Positions 1 through 8,839 of a stretch of DNA of 64,000 nucleotides are shown one piece after another. This stretch comes from an uncultured bacterium (lineage in GTDB: Bacteria > Planctomycetota > JAJSAM01 > JAJVHW01): NCBI GenBank assembly GCA_937996235.1, contig CALKVK010000023.1, positions 1-64,000 of the forward strand. Direction: 5' to 3'. A program made the translations under genes and the position numbers. The notes beneath the pieces are model-generated. The model was not told the origin of the DNA, did not search any database, and saw nothing but the letters and a program-made list of their open reading frames with translations. Numbering within the stretch: position 1 is the first letter of the stretch; each line of letters begins with the position of its first letter.

Positions 1-2314
1 CGCCCGGGCGGCCGCCCGCGCGCGGCGGCCCGTCGCGGCCCGGGCCCCGGGGCCCGCGGTCGCGGCGACCCGGCGCGGCGCCGCGCTCCCCGGCGGGAGG
101 GCCGTACGTGCGGCGGAACTCGGGCTCCTCGCGCGGCGGCGCAGGCGGCGGCTCGAGCAGCGCCTTGACGCTGAGGGAGAGCCGCCGCTTCGCCGGGTCG
201 ATGCCGAGCACCTTCACGCGCACACGGTCGCCGACGGCCACGACGGCCGAGGGGTCCGCCACGAACGCGTGGCTCAGCTCGGACACGTGCACGAGGCCGA
301 GCTGGTGCACGCCCACGTCGACGAACGCCCCGAACGGGGCGACACTGGTGACGACGCCGTCGAGCTCCATGCCCTCCTGCACGTCGCGGAGTCGCCGGAC
401 GCCGACGTTCGACGCCGGGGGGACGAACGCGCCGCGGGGGTCCGCCGTGCCGCGCAGGAGCGCCGCGAACACGCTCTGCACGTCGGCGGCCGTGTGCGTC
501 TCCGTCGCGAACTCGGCGGGGTCGAGCGTCTCGACGGCGCCGGGCGCGGCCACGAGCTCCGCGACCGTCGTGTTCAACCGCTCCGCCACCGCCCGCGCGA
601 CGGGCAGACCCGTCGGGTGCGCCGTGGTCGCGTCCAGGGGTTCGTCGCCGCCCGCGAGCCGCAGGAAGCCGCCCGCGCGCTGCCACGCCTCCTCGCTCAC
701 CCCCTCCACGGCGCGGAGTTCGGCGAGCGTCCGGTACGGTCCCTCCGCGCTGCGCCGGGCGACGATCGCCTGCGCTGCGGCCGCGTCGAGGCCGGGCATG
801 CGCGCGAGCAGCCCCGCGGACGCGGTGTTGACGTCGGCGCCGACGAGCGCCACGCACTCCTCGACGACCTCGTCGAGCGCGCGCCGGAGCTCGCCCTGGT
901 CGAGGTCGCGCTGGTTCGGGTCGAGCGCCACGTGCAGGACGTCGCCGCGCACGGCCTCCGCGAGCGGGTCCTGCACGCTGCGCGCGAGCGAGAGCGCGAT
1001 CCGCGCGGACGCCGGAAGATCGGGCGCGTCGGCCTTGCCCGCCTCGGACTCGGCGAACGCGACGGCCCCGGCCTCGTGGACCGGCACGACCGTGGCGTGC
1101 AGCTCGGGGGTCGCGTCGAGCGCCTCCGCGACCCACTCCCGGAGCGCGGAGCCGCGGCCGCTCGCGGGGACCGCGACCAGACGCGCCCCGGCCTCGGCGA
1201 CGAACTCGAGCAGCAGCTTGGTGGCCGCCTCGCGCTCGTTGCGCGGCGGCAGCGGGTGGACGGCCTCGGTCCGTCCGGGCCGGCCGTCGGCGTCCACGAT
1301 GAGCAGCCGCGCGGTCCCGGTCGAGCCCGCCGCGACGGCGACGACGGGGACGCGGCCGGCGGGCGGCGCCATCAGCCGATCGCGGAGCGTGTCCGCCAGC
1401 GCCGGGACGAGCGAGCGCTCGGCGATCCGCTTGCGCTCGTTCAGCACCTCGACGGACGCCGCGGGCACGAGCACGCGGCGGAGCGCGTCGGCGCGCGCCG
1501 CGCGCAGGAGGTCCGCGTGCGGGTGGGCGGGATCGGTCGCGAGCGGGCCCTCGAGCAGCGCGGTCGTGTCCTCCTCGGGCAGCTCGACGTGCGCCCGGAC
1601 GTGTCCGCCCTTCTGCGCACGACGCACGAGCAGCAGCGTGCGCGGCTTCACCCGCGTGAGCGGCTCGGAGATGCCGGCGACGGCCGCGAACGGCGGCTTC
1701 GGCTCACGCCCGGGCGTCGCGCTGGTCACGAGCCGGCCCTTCTTGCGCAGCACGTTGCGCACCGCCTGCCGGAGCAGCGCGTCGGCGCCGACGACCTCCG
1801 ACACGAGGTGCACGAGGCGTTCCGTCTGGTCGGCGACGGTCGGATGCGCACCGTCCTTGCCGCAGAACGGCTCCAGGAGCGCGTCGAGCGCGGGGCCGGG
1901 CTCCGCGGGCGTCGCGGCGAGCAGGGCGCGCGCGACCTCCGTCATCGGGTCCTCGACGGCGGCGGCGCGGGCCCCACCACCCCGGCGGCTCTCGCGCACC
2001 GGGCGGAGAAGGTCCTCGAGCAGGGCGGTGTCGCGCGTCTGCTCGACCCGCCGCGTCATCTCGTCGCTGGCCGTCCCCGCCTCGGCGAGCGCGCGCAGCG
2101 TGGCGGCGCGGCGCTTCAGCAGGTCGCGCTCCTCGCGGTGTCCTGCGCGGACCCGGCGGTACGCGGCCTCGTCGAGACCGCAGAGCAGGTCCTTCCGATA
2201 GCGCATGACGAAAGGCAGCGGCTCGCTCGACTCCAGGGCCGGCAGGAGCACTGCGATCGCCTCCGCGTGGGCGGGGAATCGCTTCTGGAGGGCGGAGAGC
2301 AGGGCGTCGGTCAC
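1..2314 (-). CDS. tex: Tex-family S1 RNA-binding transcription accessory protein, C-terminus cut by window edge
   Basis: Cytoplasmic nucleic-acid-binding protein of the Tex/YhgF family. About 771 codons are visible and the stop lies left of base 1. The N-terminus carries the family block LPFVMRYRKD (about residues 35-44). A YqgF/RNase H-like region lies at about 320-415, and an HhH block with NTASAGLLARMPGL at about 490-515. An S1 domain follows at about 640-715 (GAFVDVGVHQLGLVHVSELS), then a Gly/Arg/Pro-rich tail. The GTG start at 2314 is preceded by a GAGG about 8 nt upstream. The gene is divergent from the ClC gene. The domain order matches the family completely; its role as transcription accessory factor is family knowledge. 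Confidence 0.93.
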   Translation of the reverse strand, partial: MTDALLSALQKRFPAHAEAIAVLLPALESSEPLPFVMRYRKDLLCGLDEAAYRRVRAGHREERDLLKRRAATLRALAEAGTASDEMTRRVEQTRDTALLEDLLRPVRESRRGGGARAAAVEDPMTEVARALLAATPAEPGPALDALLEPFCGKDGAHPTVADQTERLVHLVSEVVGADALLRQAVRNVLRKKGRLVTSATPGREPKPPFAAVAGISEPLTRVKPRTLLLVRRAQKGGHVRAHVELPEEDTTALLEGPLATDPAHPHADLLRAARADALRRVLVPAASVEVLNERKRIAERSLVPALADTLRDRLMAPPAGRVPVVAVAAGSTGTARLLIVDADGRPGRTEAVHPLPPRNEREAATKLLLEFVAEAGARLVAVPASGRGSALREWVAEALDATPELHATVVPVHEAGAVAFAESEAGKADAPDLPASARIALSLARSVQDPLAEAVRGDVLHVALDPNQRDLDQGELRRALDEVVEECVALVGADVNTASAGLLARMPGLDAAAAQAIVARRSAEGPYRTLAELRAVEGVSEEAWQRAGGFLRLAGGDEPLDATTAHPTGLPVARAVAERLNTTVAELVAAPGAVETLDPAEFATETHTAADVQSVFAALLRGTADPRGAFVPPASNVGVRRLRDVQEGMELDGVVTSVAPFGAFVDVGVHQLGLVHVSELSHAFVADPSAVVAVGDRVRVKVLGIDPAKRRLSLSVKALLEPPPAPPREEPEFRRTYGPPAGERGAAPGRRDRGPRGPGRDGPPRAGGRPG

Positions 2315-2443
2315 GACGGGTCCTCGAAGGACAGGAGGCGCAAGGGGAGCGGCATCGTACCGCCTCGGCGTCGGCGTAGGGAACGATGGCCCGATCGACG
2401 CCGCGCGCCCCGCCGAGGCGCCGCGGCCGCGAGACGCCTCTGG

Positions 2444-2449
2444 TACAAC
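2444..2449 (+). promoter_or_regulatory. Candidate leaderless -10 element (TACAAC)
   Basis: TACAAC ends 6 nt before the ATG at 2456, with no ribosome binding site between them. That spacing would put transcription start on the ATG. It is one of several identical arrangements in this window. Confidence 0.35.
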
Positions 2450-2455
2450 GCTGCG

Positions 2456-2491
2456 ATGTCCACTGCGGCGCGCAGACCGCGGTGCGCGTGA
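2456..2491 (+). CDS. Possible 11-codon leader peptide coupled to ClC gene
   Basis: A short frame MSTAARRPRCA starts at an ATG 6 nt after a -10-like TACAAC. Its TGA (2489-2491) overlaps the in-frame GTG (2488) of the ClC gene as GTGA, the same coupling seen at many gene junctions here. It may be a leader that delivers ribosomes to ClC. It could equally be chance, with ClC starting at ATG 2386 or GTG 2482. The evidence is position only. Confidence 0.25.
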   Translation: MSTAARRPRCA

Positions 2492-4533
2492 CGACGCGCC
2501 GCCAGACGCGGGAGCTCTTCCTGGGCTTCCTGCGCGCGGCGCTCATCGGCGTCGCCGGCGGCCTGGCGTCGTATGCGTTCCGTGCGGCCACGGCACTGAC
2601 GCAGAAGGCCGCTGGCCTCGGCGAGAACATCCTCGATGCGGCGCGCGGGCTGCCCTGGTGGCAGCTCGTCCTCACGCCGACGATCGGCGCCGCGATCTGC
2701 GCGCTCGTCACGATCGTCGTCGTGCGCGGCTCGCCCGGCGCGGAGCTGTCCGACGTGATGGAGGCCGTGTCGCTCAAGAGCGGCCCCGTGCGCTTCCGCG
2801 CCACGGTCTACCGCGCCCTCGCATCGCTCGGGATCATCGCGACCGGCGGCTCGGTGGGCCGTGAGGGTCCGATCATCGCTCTCGCGTCGGCGGCCTCGTC
2901 CGGTCTCGCGCGCCTCCTCGGCGCCCCGGCGCGGGATCGCCCGCTGCTGCTGGGGTGCGGCGTCGCGGCCGGCTTCGCGTCGGCCTACAACGCGCCGATC
3001 GCGGGCGCGATCTTCGCGCTCGAGGTGGTGCTCGGGAACTTCGCGATGGAGGTCTTCGCGCCCGTGGTGGTGGCGGCGGTCTCCTCCACGCTCTTCACGT
3101 GGACGGTCGAGCATCGCACCAACGCGATCTACACCCTGCCCGTGCCCGCGTTCAGCCTGCACACGGTCGCGGAGGTCGTGCCGTACCTCGCGCTCGGCGT
3201 CGCCGCGGGCATCGTCGCGGTCGGCTTCCAGCGGCTGCTGACGATGACCGAGGGCGCATTCCAGCGCCTGCCGCTGCCGCGCTGGGGGCAGACGCTCCTC
3301 GGCGGAGCGCTGATCGGCGCGTTCGCGATCGCGGTGCCCGAGGTCTGGGGCAACGGCTACGAGTCGGTGAGCGAGATCCTGAACGGCTCGAGTCCGCGGC
3401 TCGCCGAGTTCGACGGCGTCTCGCTCGCGCTCGGGCTCTTCGTGCTGGGCGTCGCGAAGGCGGTCGGCACCGCGATCACGGTCGGCTCGGGCGGCGCGGG
3501 CGGCGTGTTCACGCCCACGCTCTTCGTCGGCGCGGGACTCGGCGGTGCGGTCGGCGCGCTGGTGCACCGCTTCGCGCCGCACTCGTCCGGGACGTACGGG
3601 GGCTACGCGCTCGTCGGCATGGGCTGCCTGTGCGCGGGCACGACCCGCGCCCCCATCATGGCGATCCTGGTCATCTACGAGATGACGCGCAACTACGAGA
3701 TCGTGATGCCGCTGATGCTCGGCTGCATCACCGCGACGCTGGTCGCGCGCACGATCTACCCGGAGAGCATCTACACGGAGAAGCTGCGCGCGCGCGGCGT
3801 CACGTCGCCCGTCGGTCTCGAGGAGACGGTGCTCGTGACCACGCGCGTGACGGACGTGATGCGCCGCGATCCGCTGACGTGGGTCGACCACAGGGCGACC
3901 TACGGCGAGATCGTGCCGCTCGCGACCGCGGCGCGCGCCACGGTCGTGTACGTCTGCGGCGCCGAGAAGCGGCTGCTCGGGGCGATCCGGGTCCACGACC
4001 TGATCGAGCTCGCGGCGATGCAGGACCTCGGCCCCGGGATCATCGCGGACGACCTGCGGACGCCCGTCGAGGCCGTGCACGAGGAGCAGCGTCTCTCGGA
4101 GGCGTTCGAGTTCTTCGAGCGGTCCGATCTCGACGAACTGCCCGTGGTCTCGAAGGACGCGGTGGGCGCGCTGATCGGCGTGGTCACGCGCAAGGACGTG
4201 ATGGCGGCGCTCCACATCGAGGTGCTGAAGCGCCAGAACCTGCGCGCGAAGTTCGTGCACCGCGACGACGAGCGCAGCGCCACCGACTACGTCGAGCTGC
4301 CGAAGGGCGTGGAGCTCGCGCGCGTGCCCGTGCGCGCCGAGCACGTGGGGCGCACGCTGGGCGAGTGCCGCATCCGCGCCGCGCACCAGCTCACGGTCGT
4401 CAGCGTCGTGCGGCGCGACGAGTCCGGACAGGAGCTGCGCATCCTCGCCGACGGCGAGTTCACGATGCGCGCGGGCGATCACCTCATCGTGCTGGGGACT
4501 TCCGACGCGCTGACGCGCTGGCGCACGCCGTGA
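2488..4533 (+). CDS. ClC-family chloride channel/antiporter with CBS pair and TrkA_C domain
   Basis: Inner-membrane anion channel or H+/anion exchanger. The membrane part carries all three ClC selectivity-filter signatures: GSVGREGP (about residue 121), GAIFALE, and GSGGAGGVFTPTLFVGA. After the membrane region come two CBS domains (about 455-575; DVMRRDPLTW, VVTRKDVMAAL) and a C-terminal TrkA_C/RCK_C-like domain (GRTLGECRIR to DHLIVLG). The start is uncertain: in-frame choices are ATG 2386, GTG 2482 and GTG 2488. I chose 2488 because the TACAAC -10-like hexamer lies downstream of 2386 and 2488 couples to the short leader frame. Its last bases overlap the mobB-like start (GTGA). CBS and RCK_C domains suggest nucleotide or ligand gating, which is an inference. 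Confidence 0.93.
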   Translation: MTTRRQTRELFLGFLRAALIGVAGGLASYAFRAATALTQKAAGLGENILDAARGLPWWQLVLTPTIGAAICALVTIVVVRGSPGAELSDVMEAVSLKSGPVRFRATVYRALASLGIIATGGSVGREGPIIALASAASSGLARLLGAPARDRPLLLGCGVAAGFASAYNAPIAGAIFALEVVLGNFAMEVFAPVVVAAVSSTLFTWTVEHRTNAIYTLPVPAFSLHTVAEVVPYLALGVAAGIVAVGFQRLLTMTEGAFQRLPLPRWGQTLLGGALIGAFAIAVPEVWGNGYESVSEILNGSSPRLAEFDGVSLALGLFVLGVAKAVGTAITVGSGGAGGVFTPTLFVGAGLGGAVGALVHRFAPHSSGTYGGYALVGMGCLCAGTTRAPIMAILVIYEMTRNYEIVMPLMLGCITATLVARTIYPESIYTEKLRARGVTSPVGLEETVLVTTRVTDVMRRDPLTWVDHRATYGEIVPLATAARATVVYVCGAEKRLLGAIRVHDLIELAAMQDLGPGIIADDLRTPVEAVHEEQRLSEAFEFFERSDLDELPVVSKDAVGALIGVVTRKDVMAALHIEVLKRQNLRAKFVHRDDERSATDYVELPKGVELARVPVRAEHVGRTLGECRIRAAHQLTVVSVVRRDESGQELRILADGEFTMRAGDHLIVLGTSDALTRWRTP

Positions 4534-5045
4534 GCGCGCCGCGCGTGCTGCTCTGCGTCTCCGCGGAGTCGGGCGCCGGGAAGACGACGCTGCTCGAGCG
4601 ACTCATCCCGGAGCTCGGCCGGCGCGGCGTGTGCTGCGCCGTCGTGAAGCTCACGCACCACGACGTCGATCCGGATCCGCCCGGGAAGGACAGCGGGCGG
4701 CTGCGCGACGCGGGCGCGCGCGGCGTCGTGCTCGCCGGTCCGCGGCGCGCGACGCTCTGCGTACCGGGTCGCCAGGACATCGCGCGCCTCGCGCACCTGG
4801 CCGCGGCAGTCGGCGACGTGGACCTGGTGCTCGTCGAGGGCGGGCGCGCGGAGCCCGACCTGCCGCGCATCGAAGTGGTCGCGCCGGGCGGCCGGCTCGC
4901 GACGACGGACCCTGCCCTGCTCGTGGCGGTCGCAGCCGACGCCGACGTCGCTCCGCCCGGCACGCCGCGCTTCGCCCGCGACGCGGTGCCCGAGTTGGCC
5001 GACCTCGTGGCCGACTGGGCGCGGCGCGCCGCGCCGTCCCCGTAG
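4530..5045 (+). CDS. mobB: MobB-like molybdopterin-guanine dinucleotide biosynthesis GTPase
   Basis: A 171-residue P-loop protein. The N-terminus reads VLLCVSAESGAGKTTLLERL, a Walker A motif followed by the MobB-type helix, and then VVKLTHHD, the equivalent of the VKHxHH block of MobB. DLVLVEGGRAEPDLPRIEV matches the family's switch region (VEGFK-like). MobB is thought to help MobA attach GMP to molybdopterin; no other Mo-cofactor gene is in the window. It starts with a GTG overlapping the ClC stop by 4 nt, so the two are probably cotranscribed. Family identity is fairly clear. A related small metallochaperone GTPase is the alternative. Confidence 0.75.
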   Translation: MSAPRVLLCVSAESGAGKTTLLERLIPELGRRGVCCAVVKLTHHDVDPDPPGKDSGRLRDAGARGVVLAGPRRATLCVPGRQDIARLAHLAAAVGDVDLVLVEGGRAEPDLPRIEVVAPGGRLATTDPALLVAVAADADVAPPGTPRFARDAVPELADLVADWARRAAPSP

Positions 5046-5048
5046 ACT
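5043..5048 (+). promoter_or_regulatory. Candidate leaderless -10 element (TAGACT)
   Basis: TAGACT begins in the mobB stop codon and ends 6 nt before ATG 5055. No ribosome binding site fits in that gap. Confidence 0.35.
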
Positions 5049-5054
5049 CGCGCC

Positions 5055-6563
5055 ATGCGTGGCTTCCTGCTGGGTGCGGCACTCGGCGTCGCCGTCGGTG
5101 CCGTCGGCGGCGTGCTCGTCGCGCGCGGGGTGCCGCACGGGGACCCGTCGAACGCCGCACCGTCGGCAACGCCGCAGGACGGCGCTCCCCCGGCGCCGGA
5201 CGCCGACGCCACGCGAGCGGACGAGGCCGCGCAACCGCGGCGGCGTCCGAGCGGCGAGGACGCACGCGATGCGGCGCCGACGGCCGCGCCGCCGAGCGCG
5301 GCTCGCGGAGTGTCGCGCGCGGAGCTGCTCGGTGAGCTGCGCCGCGTCGTCGCGACCGACGCGGTCGACGACGACGCCGTGCGCCTCGCGACTCTCGCGG
5401 CGTCCGCGGGCAGTGCGACGTCCGCGGACGCCGAGCTCGTGCTCGCGCTCCTGCGCGTGAGCGGTCGGGGAGGGTTCGCGGCACGCCGCGCTGCGGCGTC
5501 CCTGGCGCAGCAGCTCCGCGCCGAGGACGCGGAGCGCCTGCTCCGCCTCGCGCTCGCGGACGCGCCGGAGGCCGCGGCGCTGCGGTCGCTCGCGGACTCG
5601 CTCGGCACGGCGGTGGCGCGCGACGCCGAGCGGGCCACGGGGCTCTGGCGCGACCTGGTCGACCACGGCGACACCGACCTCGCCCTCGCAGGCCTGCGAC
5701 TCTGCGCGCTCCAGCCCGACTTCCCGGCACGGGAGCTCGAAGCGCTGCTGCACTCGGGTCGCGACACGCGGGTGCGCCAGGGCGCGCTCCGGCACGCGAT
5801 CTTCCGCCTCGACGACGTCACGTCGCGGGACGCCGCGACGCGCCTCGTGCTCGATGCGGTCGGCGCCGACGACGTCGAGCTGCGGCGCGAGGCGCTCGAC
5901 GCGCTGCCGCAGCTCGGCGCCGCGGGCGCCGCGGCGGCTCTCGCGGCGCTGCGCGGCGGCGGGCTCGACGCGGACGAGCGGGCGCGCGCCCTCGATGCGC
6001 TGCTCGCGGCAGACCGCCTCGCCGAGGCGCTCCCCCACCTCGCGGGCAGCGACGGTGCGCGTGCGCTTGCAGCGTGGCTCATCGACGCCGACACGGAGGA
6101 CCCGCGGCGGCTCGCTCCGCTCGCCCCGGAGCTCCGGCGCATCGCCGACGCGACCTCGCGCGCGGACGAGGTGCTCTGGGTGGCGGCCCAGTGCGGACTC
6201 GCGGAGGAGGTCGCGCGCATCGGGGCCCAGGCGGACGCCCCGCGCGACACGCGGGCCGGGGCGCTCTACGCCCTCCTCTCCTGCGCGGCCGACAGCGACC
6301 TGCCGGATCCGGACGCGTGCGCCCGGCTCGCCGCGGACCTCGGCGACACCCTGCTCTCCCCCGAGCACGCCGATCCCGAGCTGCGCCGACGCGCGGCGGC
6401 GCTGATCGGTGAGAACGGCGACGCGCTGTCGGACCAGGGCGCCGTCGCGACGCTGCGGAGCGCGCTCGCACGTGCCGTGCGCGGAGACGTCAACGCGTGG
6501 GTGCGCGCCGCCGCCGCCGAGGCACTCGGTCGGCTCGATCCGGGCGAGTCCGGGGCGCGCTGA
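5055..6563 (+). CDS. Membrane-anchored HEAT-repeat-like helical protein
   Basis: A 502-residue protein. Residues 1-25 form one hydrophobic segment with a single Arg near the start, acting as a signal anchor, followed by a Pro/Ala-rich linker to about residue 80. The rest is short alpha-helical units rich in Ala, Leu, Asp and Arg, with HEAT-like spacing (blocks such as LRREALDALPQLGAAGAAAAL and AWVRAAAAEALGRLD). There is no catalytic motif. It is probably a periplasmic scaffold; the partner is unknown. It lies just downstream of the mobB-like gene but has its own leaderless-type -10 element. The stop codon sits in a stem shared with the convergent gene at 6573. Confidence 0.8.
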   Translation: MRGFLLGAALGVAVGAVGGVLVARGVPHGDPSNAAPSATPQDGAPPAPDADATRADEAAQPRRRPSGEDARDAAPTAAPPSAARGVSRAELLGELRRVVATDAVDDDAVRLATLAASAGSATSADAELVLALLRVSGRGGFAARRAAASLAQQLRAEDAERLLRLALADAPEAAALRSLADSLGTAVARDAERATGLWRDLVDHGDTDLALAGLRLCALQPDFPARELEALLHSGRDTRVRQGALRHAIFRLDDVTSRDAATRLVLDAVGADDVELRREALDALPQLGAAGAAAALAALRGGGLDADERARALDALLAADRLAEALPHLAGSDGARALAAWLIDADTEDPRRLAPLAPELRRIADATSRADEVLWVAAQCGLAEEVARIGAQADAPRDTRAGALYALLSCAADSDLPDPDACARLAADLGDTLLSPEHADPELRRRAAALIGENGDALSDQGAVATLRSALARAVRGDVNAWVRAAAAEALGRLDPGESGAR

Positions 6564-6578
6564 GGCGCGCCGTCAGCG
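6558..6578. terminator. Hairpin across convergent stop codons
   Basis: CGCTGA and TCAGCG form a 6-bp stem around a 9-nt GC-rich centre, and both convergent stop codons (6561-6563 and 6573-6575) lie in it. There is no T-tract, so termination is an inference. Confidence 0.35.
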
Positions 6579-7544
6579 GTCCTCGCCGCCTGCGTCGTCG
6601 TCGTCGCCGGACTCGGGATCTTCGTCGCCCTCGCGCTCCCGCGTCGCCTTCGCGAGCTTCTTCATGCGGTACGCGAACGACTGCGCACTGAGCTTCACGC
6701 CGAGGTCCTCGGCCGACTCGGCGCCCGGTGCGATCACGAGCAGGGCCGGGACGCTGCGCGCGCCCAGGGCCCGCGCGTAGCGCAGGGCGTCGGCGTCACC
6801 GGCGTCCAGCCGCACGAGCAGCGCACCGGCGACGGAGTCCGCGGCGGACTGCGACGCGAGCAGCCCCTTCTCGAGCTTGCGCGCGGCCGCGGCCTCCGCC
6901 TTCGCCGCCTTGTCGTCGCCGGCGCGCTCCGAACGACCCAGGTACACGAGCACCAGGCGGCCCTCTTCGCGCGCGGCGTCCACCGCGGGGCAGCGCACGG
7001 AGCGCTCGGCGCCCTCGCCCTCGCCGACGAGCTCGGCCGGCGCGAACGGCACGCGCGTCTGCGGGTGCGTCCGCTCGTACGCGTCGGCCTGCTCGTCCAG
7101 CCACTTCGCGAAGGCGTCGGGCGCATACGCCTCGCCCGCCTGGGCGATGACGGCGCCGGAGGCGTCCGCGACCCACGCCAGCACCGACGGGTCGTCGTTG
7201 CGGTTGCCGTGCTCCTTCGTCCAGGCGATCACCTTGCCGCCGAGACCGTCGTAGAGCCACTCGACGCACTCGTAGCGTGCGGCCGCCGCGAGCACGCGGT
7301 CGTTCTTCTGCACGCGGTCACGCCACGTGTCGCAGCTACCGCAGATGCCGGTCGGCCACGCCGTGACGACGAGGAGCGGGCGCCCGCTGCGCTTCGCGGC
7401 GTCCACGCCCTTCTCGAGGGATGCGTGCCAGCCGGTCGCAGCAGCCGCGGGCGGCGTGAACGCGACGGCCGCGAGGGCGGCGCAGGCGAGCGCGCCCGCG
7501 GCGCCGACGACGGCGGCGCGCAGAGCTGGGGACACCGCGGACAT
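6573..7544 (-). CDS. Secreted thioredoxin-fold protein with CGSC motif
   Basis: A 323-residue protein with an N-terminal signal sequence (about 1-36, ending PPAAAA). A thioredoxin-like domain follows, with PLLVVTAWPTGICGSCDTWR; the CGSC redox pair is at residues 68-71. A second half (about 165-300) resembles another thioredoxin-like fold without a CXXC motif (LVLVYLGRSER, RSVPALLVI). The tail is strongly acidic (GDDDDAGGEDR). ATG 7544 is chosen over an upstream frame extension because GGAGG lies about 6 nt before it and the signal peptide begins there. It is probably a periplasmic disulfide or thiol protein with unknown substrate. Its function is not established. Confidence 0.8.
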   Translation of the reverse strand: MSAVSPALRAAVVGAAGALACAALAAVAFTPPAAAATGWHASLEKGVDAAKRSGRPLLVVTAWPTGICGSCDTWRDRVQKNDRVLAAAARYECVEWLYDGLGGKVIAWTKEHGNRNDDPSVLAWVADASGAVIAQAGEAYAPDAFAKWLDEQADAYERTHPQTRVPFAPAELVGEGEGAERSVRCPAVDAAREEGRLVLVYLGRSERAGDDKAAKAEAAAARKLEKGLLASQSAADSVAGALLVRLDAGDADALRYARALGARSVPALLVIAPGAESAEDLGVKLSAQSFAYRMKKLAKATREREGDEDPESGDDDDAGGEDR

Positions 7545-7708
7545 GAACGACCTCCCTCGCCACTCCGTCGCGGGCCGCACGGGGGCGCACGGCGGCGCGC
7601 GACCGGCATTCGTCGGAGCCCGGACCGCGGGTGCGAGAATACCCGGCCCGCACGGCCCGGAGCTTCGACGTCCCGGAGGGCCGAGCGGTTCCGCACGGAG
7701 ACTGCCCC

Positions 7709-8251
7709 ATGCGCCGCCGCCCCCGAAGGATCCTGTCCGCGGGCCTCCTCGTCGTGCTCACCGGCCTCGCGGTCGCGTGCTCGTCGCCTCCGCTGACGTG
7801 CGGCGAGTACCCCGAGGGCGGCGGCCCCGCGCGCATCCGCACGCGCGATCAGCTCGCGTGCGAGCTCGTCCGGCAGCGCGTGCTGCAGTACATGGCGCGC
7901 GCGACCGACCTCGGCTTCGAGCGCGCCGAGAGGATCTGGGAGCAGTCCGCGCGCTGGGGCTCCGCCGACGACGTGGCGGAGCTCGTCCGCGTGATCCGCC
8001 GCGACGCCGGCGACGCGTTCGCGGACGGCGTCGCGCGGGCGGTCGAGGCGGCGCGCAACGACGTGTCGCGCGAGCTCGGCGTCGACTGCGCGACGCAGTT
8101 CGAGTCGTGCCTCGTCGCCGCAGCCGTCAAGGGCGCGCAGCTCGCGCTCGCACAGCGCGGCTACTACGTCCGCGGTGCGCGGCCCGAGGGCGACGGCGTG
8201 CCGTCCTCCCTCGGACTCCGCGCGATCGACGTCGACGACCTCGTCGACTGA
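7709..8251 (+). CDS. Lipoprotein of unknown function
   Basis: A 180-residue protein with a classic lipoprotein signal: RRR, a hydrophobic stretch, then LAVACSS (lipobox Cys about residue 25). The mature part is mostly helical (RDQLACELVRQRVLQYMARA, DDVAELVRVIRRDAGDAFAD) with three further Cys that could form disulfides. I recognise no family. ATG 7709 has CGGAG about 9 nt upstream and begins the signal peptide, so the longer in-frame start at 7631 is rejected. It is convergent with the cytochrome gene at 8274. Confidence 0.75.
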   Translation: MRRRPRRILSAGLLVVLTGLAVACSSPPLTCGEYPEGGGPARIRTRDQLACELVRQRVLQYMARATDLGFERAERIWEQSARWGSADDVAELVRVIRRDAGDAFADGVARAVEAARNDVSRELGVDCATQFESCLVAAAVKGAQLALAQRGYYVRGARPEGDGVPSSLGLRAIDVDDLVD

Positions 8252-8259
8252 CACTCCGG

Positions 8260-8273
8260 GCGGCGCGCGCCGC
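8260..8273. terminator. Perfect 14-bp palindrome between convergent genes
   Basis: GCGGCGCGCGCCGC is self-complementary and fills most of the gap between the stops at 8251 and 8274. No T-tract follows. It may be a bidirectional termination or mRNA-end stabilising stem. Confidence 0.3.
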
Positions 8274-8690
8274 TCAGCGCTTCTTGATCGACTCGACGTA
8301 CGCCGCCAGGTTCGCGATGTCCTCGCCCGCGGCGTCGAGCGTCTTCGTGCCGCGCGAGCGGTACTGGATCATCTCGTTGATCTTCTGCGAGAGCGTGACG
8401 ACGCGCTTCGCGCGCCGGCTGTACGAGGGATAGCTGAACGAGCGCTGGCGCAGGTCGTCCTTCGGCTTGTCGGGGTCCTCGTGGCACTCCTTGCAGCTCT
8501 TGCGGCCGAGCGAGTTCGACTCGAACAGCTCCTTGCCCTTCGCGATCGACTCCTTCAGGGCCTTCTCCGCGACCTCGGGCGCGACGTCGTCGTCGTCTCC
8601 GGCGGAGGCCGTGCCGGGCAGCACGGCGAGCGTCGCGGCGAGACCGGCGCCGAGCAGGGCGGCGGTGAGTGTCCACTGGAAGGCACGCAT
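8274..8690 (-). CDS. Small periplasmic monohaem cytochrome c
   Basis: A 138-residue protein. A cleavable signal peptide (MRAFQWTL to AGTASA, about 1-31) is followed by an acidic stretch and one c-type haem site, CKECH (residues 66-70). A single class I-like domain ends with DIANLAAYVESIKK, the typical last helix of cytochrome c. A methionine (INEMIQY) could be the distal ligand. ATG 8690 is chosen over a longer frame because AGGAG lies 7-8 nt upstream and the signal peptide starts there. It is on the same strand as the multihaem genes that follow, so a role in electron transfer with them is possible but only inferred. Confidence 0.85.
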   Translation of the reverse strand: MRAFQWTLTAALLGAGLAATLAVLPGTASAGDDDDVAPEVAEKALKESIAKGKELFESNSLGRKSCKECHEDPDKPKDDLRQRSFSYPSYSRRAKRVVTLSQKINEMIQYRSRGTKTLDAAGEDIANLAAYVESIKKR

Positions 8691-8839
8691 CTGGCTTCTC
8701 CTGGGGGCGCCCCGCCCTCGTGCGGGGTCGGTCAAGAGCCTACAACGCAACGCGCGTACCGGAAGCGCCGCGCGGGTGTCGAGCGGCTGACGATTCCGTC
8801 ACGGGCGCGCGCTCCGCGCGCGGTGCGGAGAGCGGCGGC

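Noticed and set aside
2386..2487. ATG 2386 as the ClC start
   Set aside because: The first 34 residues (Pro/Arg-rich) are unlike ClC N-termini and precede a -10-like element; still possible, so noted in the feature entry.
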